From Alkalibacterium olivapovliticus (GTDB taxonomy: Bacteria; Bacillota; Bacilli; Lactobacillales; Carnobacteriaceae_A), in NCBI RefSeq assembly GCF_003003275.1, contig NZ_PVTO01000019.1, positions 1 to 51,277 of the forward strand: a stretch of DNA of 51,277 bases, written 5' to 3'. Shown here in pieces: positions 32,837 to 42,187 of this stretch (the stretch's first letter is position 1; each line of letters starts with the position of its first letter). The notes beneath the pieces were generated by a model, which worked only from the letters and a program-made list of their open reading frames with translations, was not told the DNA's origin and searched no databases. A program made the translations under genes and the position numbers.

Positions 32837-33114
32837 TACCATTTCTGAGAAAAAATTAATAATCTAATCTTTAAGCCATAAATTATAACTAACAGTATAA
32901 AGAGAGTAACGGTGTTTGCTAGGAACATTATGTAAATAGAAAAGCTCAGGTTAAAGTGTTCTAATGTAAATCAGTTCAAAAAAACCCATTTAAATGTAAG
33001 CGATTTACTTTGTTTAGAGCGTGATAATTATTGGTATACATATTATTAATACATTTATTATTACTTTTATTTATATTGCAAAGAAGACTGTAATATGCCA
33101 AAATAGTAAAAAAT

Positions 33115-33159
33115 ACTTTCATTGAATTCAAACTAAATTCTCATTGAATTATTGAAAGT
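33115..33159. repeat. Direct and inverted repeats upstream of the permease operon
   Basis: Direct repeat tcattgaatt (22-base period, about two helical turns) within inverted arms actttca/tgaaagt. Candidate regulator binding site; regulator unknown. Confidence 0.45.
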
Positions 33160-33202
33160 GTATTTGGACCAAAAATATATTGAGTAGAAAGGATAAAGTA
33201 TC

Positions 33203-34105
33203 ATGCAAGAAGAAGTAAATTTAAATTCAGGAGATCCGACCGGAAAACAGCAATTCAACCCGAATGTTGTTCGTTTCCAAGATTTTATGAAGAAGTTTTA
33301 CCGTAATAAATCTGCATTAATTGGTGGTATTTTAATTCTTGCTTTAATCATTGTTGCTTTAGTGGGACCTTATTTCACACCTTATGCCCCGAATACTCAA
33401 AACTACAGCAACCTTCTTGCCCCCCCTTCCGTTGAGCACTTGTTTGGAACAGATCATCATGGACGGGACATTTTCAGCAGAATCATTCATGGAATGAGTA
33501 TAACCCTAAGAGTTGGATTTACATCAGTTTTCATTGGGATGACCGTTGGCGTTACCCTGGGTGTTATTTCGGGCTATTACGGCAAATGGGTCGATACCAT
33601 TATCATGCGGTTTATGGATGTTTTACTGGCTTTTCCGGGAATTTTATTAGCTCTGGCGGTTGTGGCTGTTTTAGGTGGAAGCTTGAATAACGTTATTATT
33701 TCAGTCGCTATATTTTCAGTACCAGTATTTGCCCGAATTTCAAGAGGATCGACGCTTGAGGTTCGTGAGCTGGAATACGTGGAAGCAGTCAGGTCACTCG
33801 GCGCAAGCGATTTTCGTATTATTATTCGCCATGTCTTGCCTAATATAATGTCACCTATTATTGTTCAGGCGACCCTAAATATTGCAACGTCAGTCCTGAC
33901 AGCAAGCGGACTATCCTTCTTGGGAATGGGTGCGCAGCCGCCTGATCCTGAATGGGGCGCAATGTTAAACGATGGACGTAATTATATGTGGAACGCTCCT
34001 CATATCACTATGATCCCCGGGATAGCAATCGTTATCGTTGTATTGTCGTTCAATGTTTTCGGCGACGGACTGCGTGATGCACTGGATCCGAAATCTAGAA
34101 ATTAG
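33203..34105 (+). CDS. Peptide ABC transporter permease (DppC/GsiD type)
   Basis: 300 residues with the DppC-type N-terminal domain (first helix at about 40-60, then HLFGTDHHGRDIFSRI) and the permease core. The ATPase-contact loop is at about 195-215 (EAVRSLGASDFRIIIRH), with the family end motif LSFLGMGAQPPDPEWGAML. It follows AAAGGA. It is the first gene of a C-B-ATPase operon, an order opposite to the common B-C. Confidence 0.92.
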   Translation: MQEEVNLNSGDPTGKQQFNPNVVRFQDFMKKFYRNKSALIGGILILALIIVALVGPYFTPYAPNTQNYSNLLAPPSVEHLFGTDHHGRDIFSRIIHGMSITLRVGFTSVFIGMTVGVTLGVISGYYGKWVDTIIMRFMDVLLAFPGILLALAVVAVLGGSLNNVIISVAIFSVPVFARISRGSTLEVRELEYVEAVRSLGASDFRIIIRHVLPNIMSPIIVQATLNIATSVLTASGLSFLGMGAQPPDPEWGAMLNDGRNYMWNAPHITMIPGIAIVIVVLSFNVFGDGLRDALDPKSRN

Positions 34106-34121
34106 GAAAGAGGGAAATGAA

Positions 34122-35042
34122 GTGTTAAAATTTTTAACTAAACGTCTTATTCAAACCATTCCTGTGTTGATTGGTGTTACGATATTAACTTTTAGTATGG
34201 TCCTTCTGATTCCTGGGGATCCTGCACAAATCATGGCTGGAGAAAGTGCTTCTCCAGAACAGTTAGAACTTGTCCGCGAACGATTGGGACTAAACGATCC
34301 AATACCCGTACAGTATTTGGACTACATTGGGGGAGTTGTAAGAGGAGATTTAGGCAATTCCATCCGAAGTGGCCGGGCTGTTTCGACGGAAGTATTTGGA
34401 AGGCTGGCCCCAACAGTGGAACTCGCCTTTTACAGTACACTGCTGTCTGTGTTTATCGGGATCATTGCTGGCGTCGTGTCAGCTGTCCGGAGGTATTCAA
34501 TATCAGACACGCTCATTATGTTTGCGGCACTATTCGGACTGTCTATGCCTAATTTCTGGCTGGGATTGATGCTGATTCAGTGGTTCGTTATTGGAACAGG
34601 CTGGTTCCAGGCTTCTGGTTGGGGGACACCTCAGCAGATGATTCTGCCCGTTCTTACCCTGGGAACAGCCGGGTCCGCAATCATTGCCCGTATGACCAGG
34701 TCAAGCATGCTTGAAGTTATTGACCAGGATTATATTCAAACAGCCCGTGCTAAAGGGGTCAGCGAGAGAGTCGTCATTTACCGTCACGCTCTAAAAAATG
34801 CGATGGTTCCAGTTGTAACAGTCGTTGGACTGCAGTTTGGTTCATTACTTGGAGGGGCAGTTTTGACAGAAACGGTCTTCGCCATAAATGGACTAGGTCG
34901 TTTAATCATCAATGCCATCCGTGCGAGAGATTTTCCAATTGTTCAAGGGGGCGTATTAGTCTTCGCATTTTTATTCGTCTTCGTCAATATAATAGTCGAT
35001 GTATTATATCGCTTCTTGAACAAACGTATTGATTTAAATTAA
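34122..35042 (+). CDS. Peptide ABC transporter permease (DppB/GsiC type)
   Basis: 306 residues from GTG 34122, 7 bases after AAAGAGGG; the in-frame upstream start at 34038 lies within the previous gene. Begins VLKFLTKRLIQTIPVLIGV, the usual DppB first helix, then MVLLIPGDPAQIMAG, and the contact loop ARAKGVSERVVIYRHALKNA at about 215-235. Works with the DppC-type protein to form the membrane pore. Confidence 0.92.
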   Translation: MLKFLTKRLIQTIPVLIGVTILTFSMVLLIPGDPAQIMAGESASPEQLELVRERLGLNDPIPVQYLDYIGGVVRGDLGNSIRSGRAVSTEVFGRLAPTVELAFYSTLLSVFIGIIAGVVSAVRRYSISDTLIMFAALFGLSMPNFWLGLMLIQWFVIGTGWFQASGWGTPQQMILPVLTLGTAGSAIIARMTRSSMLEVIDQDYIQTARAKGVSERVVIYRHALKNAMVPVVTVVGLQFGSLLGGAVLTETVFAINGLGRLIINAIRARDFPIVQGGVLVFAFLFVFVNIIVDVLYRFLNKRIDLN

Positions 35043-35114
35043 TTTACCTTACTAATCAATAGAACAGGTAAAAGACTCGTGAGTATGAAATAAGTGATTT
35101 TGAAAGGATGGATT

Positions 35115-36845
35115 GTGTTGACAGAAAAGTTACTTCAAGTGGAAAATTTAAAAATATCTTTCTCCACTGGTGATTCCCTTCTGGAAGTCGTTTCTGACGT
35201 GTCATTTGACATTGGACATGGGAAAACCGTAGGGATCGTTGGTGAGTCCGGCAGTGGGAAAAGCGTGTCTGCCAGATCTATTATGAAATTATTGGAAAAT
35301 AATGCAGTAGTGGATGAAGGCAGTCGAATCCGCTTTAATGGTGAAGAATTACTGGAAAAAACAGATAGAGAAATGAGAAAAATTCGAGGGAAAGATATTG
35401 GGATGATTTTTCAGGACCCCATGAGTTCTTTGAATCCAACAATGAAGATTGGGAAACAAATTTCAGAAACGATTCAGATACATGAAAAAGCATCAAAAAA
35501 AGAAGCAGCTGCCCGTGCGAAAGAAATCATGCATTTAGTCGGCATCCCTGACGTAGACGACCGGTTCAATCAATACCCTCATGAGTTTTCGGGGGGCATG
35601 AGGCAACGAATCATTATTGCTATTGCACTTGCCTGCAGTCCCAAATTGCTGATAGCGGATGAGCCGACAACGGCTTTGGATGTAACGATACAGGCACAAA
35701 TATTAGAGCTTCTGAAAGATATCCAGAAGAAAACGGGGACGTCGATCTTGCTGATTACGCATGATTTCGGTGTTGTAGCCAATATGTGTGAGGATATCGT
35801 GGTTATGAATAAAGGGAGAGTTGTTGAAAAAGGATCCACTATGGAAATATTCAATTCCCCCAAAGAAGACTATACTAAACGACTGTTAGCGGCCATTCCT
35901 AACCTGCATGCTGAGAAAAGCCAGGAATCAAAAGAAAAATTGGCAGATATTTACTCAGGGACAAGAGAAAAACTACTTGAAGTGAATACCTTAGCTAAAC
36001 ATTTTCCACTCGGGAGAGGGACAACGCTTAAAGCAGTCAATGATATTTCTTTTGACATATACAGAGGAGAAACGTTAGGTCTTGTAGGCGAATCCGGATC
36101 AGGAAAATCGACTACTGGACGAACGATATTACGTCTTCAGGATGCAACAAGTGGGGAAACGGTATTTGAAGGCTCAGACATCAACAAATACAAGAAGAGA
36201 CAAATGAAAGATATGAGAAAACGAGTTCAGTTTGTCTTTCAGGATCCTTATTCGTCACTCAACCCAAGACAAAAAGTAAAAGATATCATTGGAGAAGCGC
36301 TTGATATTCATAAGCTGTTTCCTAATAAGAAGAAAAGAAACGACCGAGTGAAAGAACTGCTGCACTTAGTCGGATTGGATGGCTCATTCAGCGAACGGTT
36401 CCCGCATGAGTTTTCAGGTGGACAGCGTCAGAGAATTGGTATTGCTAGAGCACTCGCTGTCGAGCCTGACTTTATTGTACTGGACGAACCGTTATCCGCT
36501 TTAGATGCTTCAGTTCAGGCGACGATTGTTGAGCTGCTGGAAGACTTGCAGCGCAAACTGAATTTGACGTATCTGTTTATTGCCCATGACTTAGCTACCG
36601 TCAAGAAATTATCTGATCGTGTCGCCGTTATGTATAAAGGAAATATTGTGGAACTGACAGATTCGGAAGAATTATTTAAAAATCCGATTCACAATTATAC
36701 AAAAAAATTGCTGTCGGCCATCCCAGTACCGGATCCAAACTATGCAATTACCGCTGAAAAAGTATCACCTGATGAAACCTTGGACTTCTCAACTGAAGGC
36801 CAAGTGTTTACAGAAGTTAAGCCCAATCACTGGGTTATGCAGTAA
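35115..36845 (+). CDS. Fused double-ATPase of the peptide importer (DppD-DppF / GsiA type)
   Basis: 576 residues from GTG 35115 (TTG 35118 is equally possible; AAAGGA ends at 35108). Two complete ABC domains: domain 1 with [16 protein letters not shown] and [12 protein letters not shown]; domain 2 with [17 protein letters not shown] and [12 protein letters not shown]. Each ends with an oligopeptide-type C-terminal tail ([19 protein letters not shown] and its equivalent). Fusion of both ATPases is known for GsiA, the glutathione importer, and for several peptide importers, so glutathione is a plausible cargo. Confidence 0.93.
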   Translation: MLTEKLLQVENLKISFSTGDSLLEVVSDVSFDIGHGKTVGIVGESGSGKSVSARSIMKLLENNAVVDEGSRIRFNGEELLEKTDREMRKIRGKDIGMIFQDPMSSLNPTMKIGKQISETIQIHEKASKKEAAARAKEIMHLVGIPDVDDRFNQYPHEFSGGMRQRIIIAIALACSPKLLIADEPTTALDVTIQAQILELLKDIQKKTGTSILLITHDFGVVANMCEDIVVMNKGRVVEKGSTMEIFNSPKEDYTKRLLAAIPNLHAEKSQESKEKLADIYSGTREKLLEVNTLAKHFPLGRGTTLKAVNDISFDIYRGETLGLVGESGSGKSTTGRTILRLQDATSGETVFEGSDINKYKKRQMKDMRKRVQFVFQDPYSSLNPRQKVKDIIGEALDIHKLFPNKKKRNDRVKELLHLVGLDGSFSERFPHEFSGGQRQRIGIARALAVEPDFIVLDEPLSALDASVQATIVELLEDLQRKLNLTYLFIAHDLATVKKLSDRVAVMYKGNIVELTDSEELFKNPIHNYTKKLLSAIPVPDPNYAITAEKVSPDETLDFSTEGQVFTEVKPNHWVMQ

Positions 36846-36856
36846 TCAAGAGACGA

Positions 36857-36920
36857 CACACTAAAAGGTCCATCACCAGACAGTCAACGTTAACTGTGTG
36901 AAGATGGACCTTTTAGTGTG
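36857..36920. terminator. Long palindromic hairpin between convergent genes
   Basis: An 18-base perfect stem (36857-36874 with 36903-36920) encloses a near-palindromic loop, so about 28 of 32 pairs form across 64 bases. It has aaaagg/cctttt in the arms but no T run outside. It lies between convergent genes, so a bidirectional terminator is likely. Confidence 0.65.
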
Positions 36921-36993
36921 CTAAAGAGTATTATCTGCATATAACAATAAGCTCAAAGGTGTGTTAGGGGTCAGTCGTTATAAAGAACAGCTC

Positions 36994-37758
36994 TTATTCT
37001 TCGTAGTATTCCTCCTCATAGTATTCTGCCATCATGTGCAAGTCCTCGTGAATGTCCTGCTCCAAAACTTTACGGTACTCGATTCCGTTAGAATCGCGAA
37101 TAATGGTGCTGCTTAATCGAGTCAACTCCATAAGAAAGCCTTGAGCAGAGACGACGTAATTATCACCATCAACCTCTACTTCTAAATTCTGGTATGAATT
37201 GACACCATCCGCTATACCCCTGGATAACCATTCTTCAAGCACCACCTCATGTTCGTCTGGTGAGACTTGCGGATCGACAAAACTAAGCTGATACCGATTG
37301 AAGGTGACGGCACTGTTCTGATCGAATGACAAGAAGGACTCGAGTCGTTCCCTGGTTGGATCAAAGTGGACTTCCCAGCTCGTATTGTAAATATCGCTGG
37401 GACTTAAACCTTCAGCGTTCGTCTGATTATTCTGATAATCTTGATAAATATATACCAGTCCCAAAACTGTAACCACTACCAGTAAGAAGCTGAGAAGAAT
37501 ATTGAAGACTTTTCTTCTTTCACTCTTTTTAACTTTTAGCGTAATGTCATCGACTAATTTCGAGTCTTCTTTAACCAGGTCATCCAAGGGGACATTATAT
37601 AGCTCGCTGATAGAGAGTAGAACATTTAAGTCTGGATATGTACGGCCAACCTCCCAACTTGAAATGGTTTGACGTGAAACATGTAGAATGTCGGATAGCT
37701 CTTTTTGAGTTAAGTTTGCGTCGACTCTTTTTTCTTTTAATTTTTTACCGATTTCCAT
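36994..37758 (-). CDS. XRE-family regulator with a membrane anchor
   Basis: 254 residues. The N-terminal XRE helix-turn-helix is at about 5-60 (LTQKELSDILHVSRQTISSW), a single membrane helix at about 85-105, and an extracytoplasmic C-terminal domain (about 120-254) ending in an acidic Tyr/Glu tail. It is a one-protein membrane sensor-regulator of unknown signal. GGGGAAG precedes the ATG on the minus strand. No obvious partner gene flanks it. Confidence 0.8.
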   Translation of the reverse strand: MEIGKKLKEKRVDANLTQKELSDILHVSRQTISSWEVGRTYPDLNVLLSISELYNVPLDDLVKEDSKLVDDITLKVKKSERRKVFNILLSFLLVVVTVLGLVYIYQDYQNNQTNAEGLSPSDIYNTSWEVHFDPTRERLESFLSFDQNSAVTFNRYQLSFVDPQVSPDEHEVVLEEWLSRGIADGVNSYQNLEVEVDGDNYVVSAQGFLMELTRLSSTIIRDSNGIEYRKVLEQDIHEDLHMMAEYYEEEYYEE

Positions 37759-37972
37759 GTTCTTCCCCCTTTTTTATTCTATATTCAGTTTACCGATTAA
37801 TTGTTCAGCAATCCAGCTAGGATATGTAGATTGATAAAAATTCCTTTAAAAATAGGGGGCTACAGTTTGTTGCCAGTGAAAAAACAGACGATTTTTAACC
37901 AAAGACAGCTCTATATTTGACTCATGTGGTCACGAGGGTGGGAGAAGGCAAATAAAAGAATGCACACAAAAA

Positions 37973-38011
37973 AGCCCAGTACATTCTGTGTTTTGCACAA
38001 TGTACTGAGCT
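37973..38011 (-). terminator. Terminator of the Ldh2-family gene
   Basis: Arms 37973-37990 and 37996-38011 pair nearly fully. On the minus strand they are followed by a T6 run (37967-37972). Confidence 0.8.
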
Positions 38012-38017
38012 TAGATT

Positions 38018-39142
38018 TTACTCGAATGGGAAGTGATAGCTCTCAAGATTCAATTCATTTCTTATGTCGATCAGTTCTTTTTGAACGGCCTTGTTAATGG
38101 GAACGCCGCTGTCTTTTCGTTCAAGCCACACATCATATTCTTTTTCACCTGCTGTGTAAATCCGCTCTTGTCCGGGAGCTTTCTGAGAACTTCTCAGTTC
38201 TCTTACGATATCTCCAGCTGTTTTACGAAAAGCTTCAAGCCCCATAAAGGCTTCTGTATCGATGACGATAAAGAAATGCCCTAAGTGATGAGGCTGTTTA
38301 TGTCCCTCATTGTCCAGTCCCGTTAAGGCTCTTAGGAAATTACCCTGCTGTAGAGCTGCAGATAAAATTTCAACTACAGTAGCGTAGCCGTATCCTTTGT
38401 ATCCAGCGAGCTCTTCTCCGATTCCTCCTAAAGGGGCAAGTGCGGCTTTTCCGGCAGTCAGATCTTTCAGTATCTGTTGTGAATCTGTCTGAGCCTTTCC
38501 GTCTCGTCCGATGACCATTCCTTCTGGCGTGTCTTTCCCCAGTCTTGCGAAGTATTCGATTTTCCCGCGTTGAGTGATGGAGGTCGCACAATCCAGTACA
38601 AATGGAAAGGGCTCATCTGTGGGTAATCCGATGGTTAGGGGATTGGTTCCCAGCATGTTTTCCACCCCGAATGTCGGTGCAATGGAGGGTCTGGCATTTG
38701 TTCCGGTCATGCCGATACAGCCAGCTTCTGTTGCCATAGTTGTGTAGTAGCCTGCAATCCCGTAATGTGTGGAATTTCTGACCGCGACCATGCCCATTCC
38801 ATATTTTTTCGCCTTATCGATGGCCATTTGCATCGATTTATAGCCCACAACCTGTCCCATACCATCATGTCCGTCGACCACAGCTGTCGTTGCCGTTTCC
38901 CTTATGATCTCAAATTCTGTAACGGGACTTTGCACTTTATCTTTGATTCGGTCCAGGTAAATCGGTTTTAGACGGTTAACCCCATGGGATTCGATTCCTC
39001 TCTTATCTGATTCCAGTAACACATCTGTGCAGATTTTAGCATCCTCTTCAGGGACCCCATAGCCCATAAACGCCTCCTGCACAAAATGGGTTAAGATATC
39101 CCAGTCTACGATGTTAGTATTGTGTTTCTTTGTATCGGTCAT
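38018..39142 (-). CDS. Ldh2-family malate/L-lactate-type dehydrogenase
   Basis: NAD(P)-dependent oxidoreductase of 374 residues from ATG 39142, 8 bases after AAGGAG; an in-frame start 57 bases upstream lacks a site. The catalytic His lies in RNSTHYGIAGYY. GTNPLTIGLPTDEPFPFVLD and the GYKGYGYA stretch are typical of the Ldh2/MDH2 superfamily, which also includes ureidoglycolate and delta1-piperideine reductases. The exact substrate cannot be read from sequence. A cre-like site overlaps the -35 of its promoter, which suggests catabolite repression. Confidence 0.88.
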   Translation of the reverse strand: MTDTKKHNTNIVDWDILTHFVQEAFMGYGVPEEDAKICTDVLLESDKRGIESHGVNRLKPIYLDRIKDKVQSPVTEFEIIRETATTAVVDGHDGMGQVVGYKSMQMAIDKAKKYGMGMVAVRNSTHYGIAGYYTTMATEAGCIGMTGTNARPSIAPTFGVENMLGTNPLTIGLPTDEPFPFVLDCATSITQRGKIEYFARLGKDTPEGMVIGRDGKAQTDSQQILKDLTAGKAALAPLGGIGEELAGYKGYGYATVVEILSAALQQGNFLRALTGLDNEGHKQPHHLGHFFIVIDTEAFMGLEAFRKTAGDIVRELRSSQKAPGQERIYTAGEKEYDVWLERKDSGVPINKAVQKELIDIRNELNLESYHFPFE

Positions 39143-39283
39143 AAACGTGCTCCTTCCACTATTTTGTTGTGTAATTATATTGATTATTAGTATTAACAAC
39201 TTTCATCTATGCATAACTATTTACTTTTTGTTTAAATATTCAAAAATGAACGACCTAACTATTTTCTGAATAGGTATAGTGTC

Positions 39284-39311
39284 AGTATAACACGTCTGAC
39301 GAGAGTTGTAA
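39284..39311 (-). promoter_or_regulatory. Promoter of the Ldh2-family gene
   Basis: On the minus strand, -35 TTACAA (39306-39311) and -10 TATACT (39284-39289), 16-base spacer, leaving a leader of about 135 bases. Confidence 0.6.
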
Positions 39312-39320
39312 GCGCTATTT
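39306..39320. promoter_or_regulatory. cre-like CcpA site over the -35
   Basis: The sequence ttgtaagcgctattt matches the cre consensus WTGNAANCGNWNNCW at all fixed positions but one. Overlap with the -35 predicts repression by CcpA when preferred sugars are present. Confidence 0.6.
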
Positions 39321-39601
39321 TGAAAGGGTATAAACGGCTGATTTCTGAATTACAGGTGTCTTTCAATAAGTAAGTGAATAGAAGGTGATTTGACCTGTCA
39401 CGGACTAGACAATTGATGAGCATAATCTGATGTTTAGTAACAGCCTAGTTTACTTTTTCTACTATATAAGAGGTAATTAGTGTCATGTAGGCTCTGCTTG
39501 CTGTAGATTCGATAGAGGATATTTGCTAAGATAATCTAACAGGAGAGAATGTAAAAGAAAATCAGGAAATCTCTTATTTGATTGGGATTAAGGAGGATAT
39601 G

Positions 39602-40123
39602 ATGAAACGAGTGACGATTGTGGGGCCATCAGGATCAGGAAAGTCCACTTTAGCGAGGGAACTGGGAAAGGTGTGTAGTCTTCCCGTTTTTCATATGGAT
39701 CAATTGTTTTTCCGACCGGGATGGGTAGAGAAATCTAGACTAGAACTATCGGAAGCAGTAGAAACGATTCTGGCAGAAAATGAGGGATGGGTGATTGAAG
39801 GAAATTACAGTCAGACCTTACCATCACGACTGGCTCAAAGTACGCACGTCTTTTTTTTGGACTACCCCAGACCTTTATACGTTTACCGGGTTGTTAAACG
39901 TCTTTTGAGCACCTATGGGAAGGTTCGAGAGGATATGGCTCCAGGGTGCCCTGAAAGAATTGATATAGCTTTTTTAAAATATGTGTGGGCATTTAAGTCC
40001 AAGCGGCGTGATAAACTGATGCAGATCGTTCAGTCTAATGTGTCCGGGAATTGTGAACTGATCATCTTCACACAACCAAAAGAGTGCGAACAATACATAA
40101 CAGACTTAAAGAGAAATCTATGA
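39602..40123 (+). CDS. P-loop topology-modulation/adenylate-kinase-like protein
   Basis: 173 residues from the second of two ATGs at 39602, 5 bases after AAGGAGG. Walker A GPSGSGKST is at about 8-16. FHMDQLFFRPGW and the GNYSQTLPSRL lid-like region are typical of the FlaR/topology-modulation group of small nucleotide-kinase-like proteins. It is cytoplasmic with uncertain substrate. A hairpin terminator follows at 40204-40238. Confidence 0.75.
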   Translation: MKRVTIVGPSGSGKSTLARELGKVCSLPVFHMDQLFFRPGWVEKSRLELSEAVETILAENEGWVIEGNYSQTLPSRLAQSTHVFFLDYPRPLYVYRVVKRLLSTYGKVREDMAPGCPERIDIAFLKYVWAFKSKRRDKLMQIVQSNVSGNCELIIFTQPKECEQYITDLKRNL

Positions 40124-40203
40124 GTAGTCTCTTCAGTTACGAAGACTCCTTAGAGTGACTATGGACGTATTAATCACGGATAGCTTATTTTAAGGGTATG
40201 GCG

Positions 40204-40238
40204 AACACCCTCTGAGATAATAGTCTCAAAGGGTGTTT
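40204..40238. terminator. Bidirectional terminator
   Basis: Arms aacaccctctgaga (40204-40217) and tctcaaagggtgttt (40224-40238) form a long stem between two convergent genes. Confidence 0.75.
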
Positions 40239-40246
40239 TGTATGTA

Positions 40247-40591
40247 TCAGTTAATAAAATGAGTGTGACTGACTTTCCAGTCCTCCAATTTTATACGCAA
40301 CCAGAAACTGTAAATGCCCAGAGTAATAATAGTCAGTGCCCACCATTTTATCCAATTTCCAAATAAACCTATGCCACTTCCCGAGAATTTCAACCGTCTG
40401 CCGTCAATAACGGTATGATTGATACGCCACCCGTAAACTAGGCATAAACTCCAAGGATAAAGAAATCCGAGAGACATAATCGTCGCCAAGGTGCCGATTA
40501 TACTCCAGCCGATCAATTGCAGAAGTCCCCCATCAAAAAAGGACTGCCTGCCTCTTTTGTGTTCAGTCGCTGCCCGTGATACTGTTTCCAT
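40247..40591 (-). CDS. DUF898 (YjgN-type) small membrane protein
   Basis: 114 residues with two or three membrane segments. The family signature KFSGSGIGLFGNWIKWWAL followed by LGIYSFWLRIKL and THF at the end is clear. It is shorter than the long YjgN proteins and comprises a single repeat unit. Function unknown. GGAGG precedes the ATG on the minus strand. Confidence 0.8.
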   Translation of the reverse strand: METVSRAATEHKRGRQSFFDGGLLQLIGWSIIGTLATIMSLGFLYPWSLCLVYGWRINHTVIDGRRLKFSGSGIGLFGNWIKWWALTIITLGIYSFWLRIKLEDWKVSHTHFIN

Positions 40592-40731
40592 TAATAGACC
40601 TCCTTATTTAATAAATGTATTATAGCTAGTATAACTCAAAACAGGGTCGCACATAACAAGTAATATATAAAGTTATACTTACTCTAGAGCTGCTATCCTA
40701 TTTAATATATACTGATAGTGAGGTGATTTTA

Positions 40732-41445
40732 ATGAACTGGCGTGTAGCTCTTGTAGATGATGAAGCAATTCAACTGAAATTGTTAAAAAAGATGCTGGTG
40801 GCATACGGTGAAACAAATGAGGTATCTTTTGATTTCTCAACCTTTGAGTCTTCAGAAGCTTTTTTATTTCATTTTGAAGAGGATAAAGCATTCGATTTGT
40901 TGGTACTGGATATTGAAATGGGCAAAATGAATGGAATGGATTTAGCCCGGTATCTGCGTGATCAAAACCATGATATCAAATTACTTTTTGTCACAGGCTA
41001 CACAGATTATATCGGTCAAGGCTATGAAGTAAGTGCACTTGATTATGTATTGAAACCCGTCAAAGAGGAAAAGCTATTTCAAGTTCTTGACCGTTTCCAG
41101 AAAACGACTCCTAGAGACGATATTTATGTGTTCGTGGAGACGTCAGAAGGAATGAGTCGAATCGATCAAAACAGCATTTTCTTTCTTGAAGCGAATAAAC
41201 ATCAAACCATTATATCTACAGTAGAAGGTAAATTCGAAGTGACCGAGAAGTTCAGTCACTTTGAAGAGAGCCTATCATCAGATCAGTTTATTAAAACTCA
41301 CCGCTCCTATCTGGTCAATATTGCGAACATTAAGTCTATTAATAAGCAGGACGTAGTGATGGACGACCAGTCAACTGTTCCGATTTCCAGAAGAAAGGTT
41401 AAAGAAGTGAACCAGGCTTTTATTGAATACTATAAAAGGGGATAA
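40732..41445 (+). CDS. LytTR response regulator (AgrA-like)
   Basis: 237 residues from ATG 40732, 6 bases after GTGAGGTG. Receiver domain with phospho-acceptor Asp60 (LLVLDIEMG) and DYVLKPVKEE; LytTR DNA-binding domain from about 135 (FIKTHRSYLVNIANI). The kinase gene starts 4 bases after the stop. The only strong LytTR double box seen nearby is at 42929-42958 before the ABC exporter, so that is its likely target. A TATACT -10 at 40708 with no good -35 suggests an activated promoter. Confidence 0.92.
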   Translation: MNWRVALVDDEAIQLKLLKKMLVAYGETNEVSFDFSTFESSEAFLFHFEEDKAFDLLVLDIEMGKMNGMDLARYLRDQNHDIKLLFVTGYTDYIGQGYEVSALDYVLKPVKEEKLFQVLDRFQKTTPRDDIYVFVETSEGMSRIDQNSIFFLEANKHQTIISTVEGKFEVTEKFSHFEESLSSDQFIKTHRSYLVNIANIKSINKQDVVMDDQSTVPISRRKVKEVNQAFIEYYKRG

Positions 41446-41449
41446 ACTA

Positions 41450-42175
41450 ATGACTGTTTATTATTATGCAGCAGGCGGAATGGTCTTATTGATTTTAATA
41501 GCTGTCATCGTGCGTAAAATGCTACGAGATTACTATGAGAAAAAGGTATTTGAAGCCAACGAAACACTGGTCAACTTCCATGTTGAAGAGGTCGAAAGTA
41601 TTTATAAACAGATGCGGGGATGGCGTCACGATTATAAAAATCATATTCAGGCAATGAAAGCCTACTTAGAGTTAGATCAATTAAACGAACTGGGAAGCTA
41701 CCTTGATGAGCTGGACGAAGATCTGATATCAGTCGACACGATCATTAAATCAGGAAATGTCATGGTAGATGCTGTATTGAACAGTAAACTTACTTTGGCT
41801 CAGGCCAGAGTAATTACGCTACATGCAAAGGCCCATGTACCTGAAAATATAGCCGTTCAGGATGTAGACCTGGGCATCATATTGGGGAATCTGCTTAGCA
41901 ATGCGATAGAAGGGTGTCAGTCTGTCGACGATCCTGAGAAACGATTTATAAGGGTTTATATCCATGATATGAAAGGTCAGTTGTACATTAATATCACGAA
42001 TACTATGGAACGGAAAATCAAGAAAACAGGTAGTGAGATTCTAACCACAAAAATGGGGAAAGACCACGGTTTTGGATTGAAACGTGTCGATAAGACAGTT
42101 GAAAAATATGGTGGCTATATTAACCGTCAGTTTGAAGAAGGAGTGTTTGCAACGGAGATTACATTGCCGCTGTAG
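41450..42175 (+). CDS. Minimal GHKL sensor kinase with one membrane helix
   Basis: 241 residues from ATG 41450 after AAAAGGGG. One N-terminal membrane helix (about 5-22), then a coiled linker, the His box WRHDYKNHIQ with His60, the N box GNLLSNAIEG (about 146-155) and a G box (GKDHGFGL). The sequence is of the AgrC/SpoB-like GHKL class but lacks the five-to-six-helix peptide-sensing domain of AgrC or ComD. The signal may come through a membrane partner such as the ABC transporter downstream. Confidence 0.88.
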   Translation: MTVYYYAAGGMVLLILIAVIVRKMLRDYYEKKVFEANETLVNFHVEEVESIYKQMRGWRHDYKNHIQAMKAYLELDQLNELGSYLDELDEDLISVDTIIKSGNVMVDAVLNSKLTLAQARVITLHAKAHVPENIAVQDVDLGIILGNLLSNAIEGCQSVDDPEKRFIRVYIHDMKGQLYINITNTMERKIKKTGSEILTTKMGKDHGFGLKRVDKTVEKYGGYINRQFEEGVFATEITLPL

Positions 42176-42187
42176 CACTCCATTACT

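Larger units (their letters stand above)
32754..33202. other. Divergent regulatory gap of the peptide importer
   Basis: No ORF. It holds the leftward receptor promoter (32808-32836). Nearer the rightward permease gene is an inverted pair actttca (33115-33121) with tgaaagt (33153-33159) that encloses a direct repeat tcattgaatt (33119-33128 and 33141-33150). A possible rightward TTGAAA/TATATT pair (33152-33181) would leave almost no leader, so it is doubtful. A CodY-type site was looked for but not convincingly found. Confidence 0.5.
39143..39601. other. Gap between ldh2-type and P-loop genes
   Basis: Contains the leftward promoter and cre-like site (39284-39320). A 36-base segment (39326-39361) resembles 49318-49353 at about 26 positions, both starting agggtataaac and ending aggtgtc. 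No ORF is supported. An AAGGAGG ribosome site at its right end serves the next gene. Confidence 0.5.

Noticed and set aside
32840-32880. CodY-type box near the receptor promoter
   Set aside because: The best alignment has about six mismatches to the 15-base consensus.
33152-33181. TTGAAA/TATATT promoter for the peptide permease operon
   Set aside because: The transcript would begin inside the ribosome site, so this pair is unlikely to be used.
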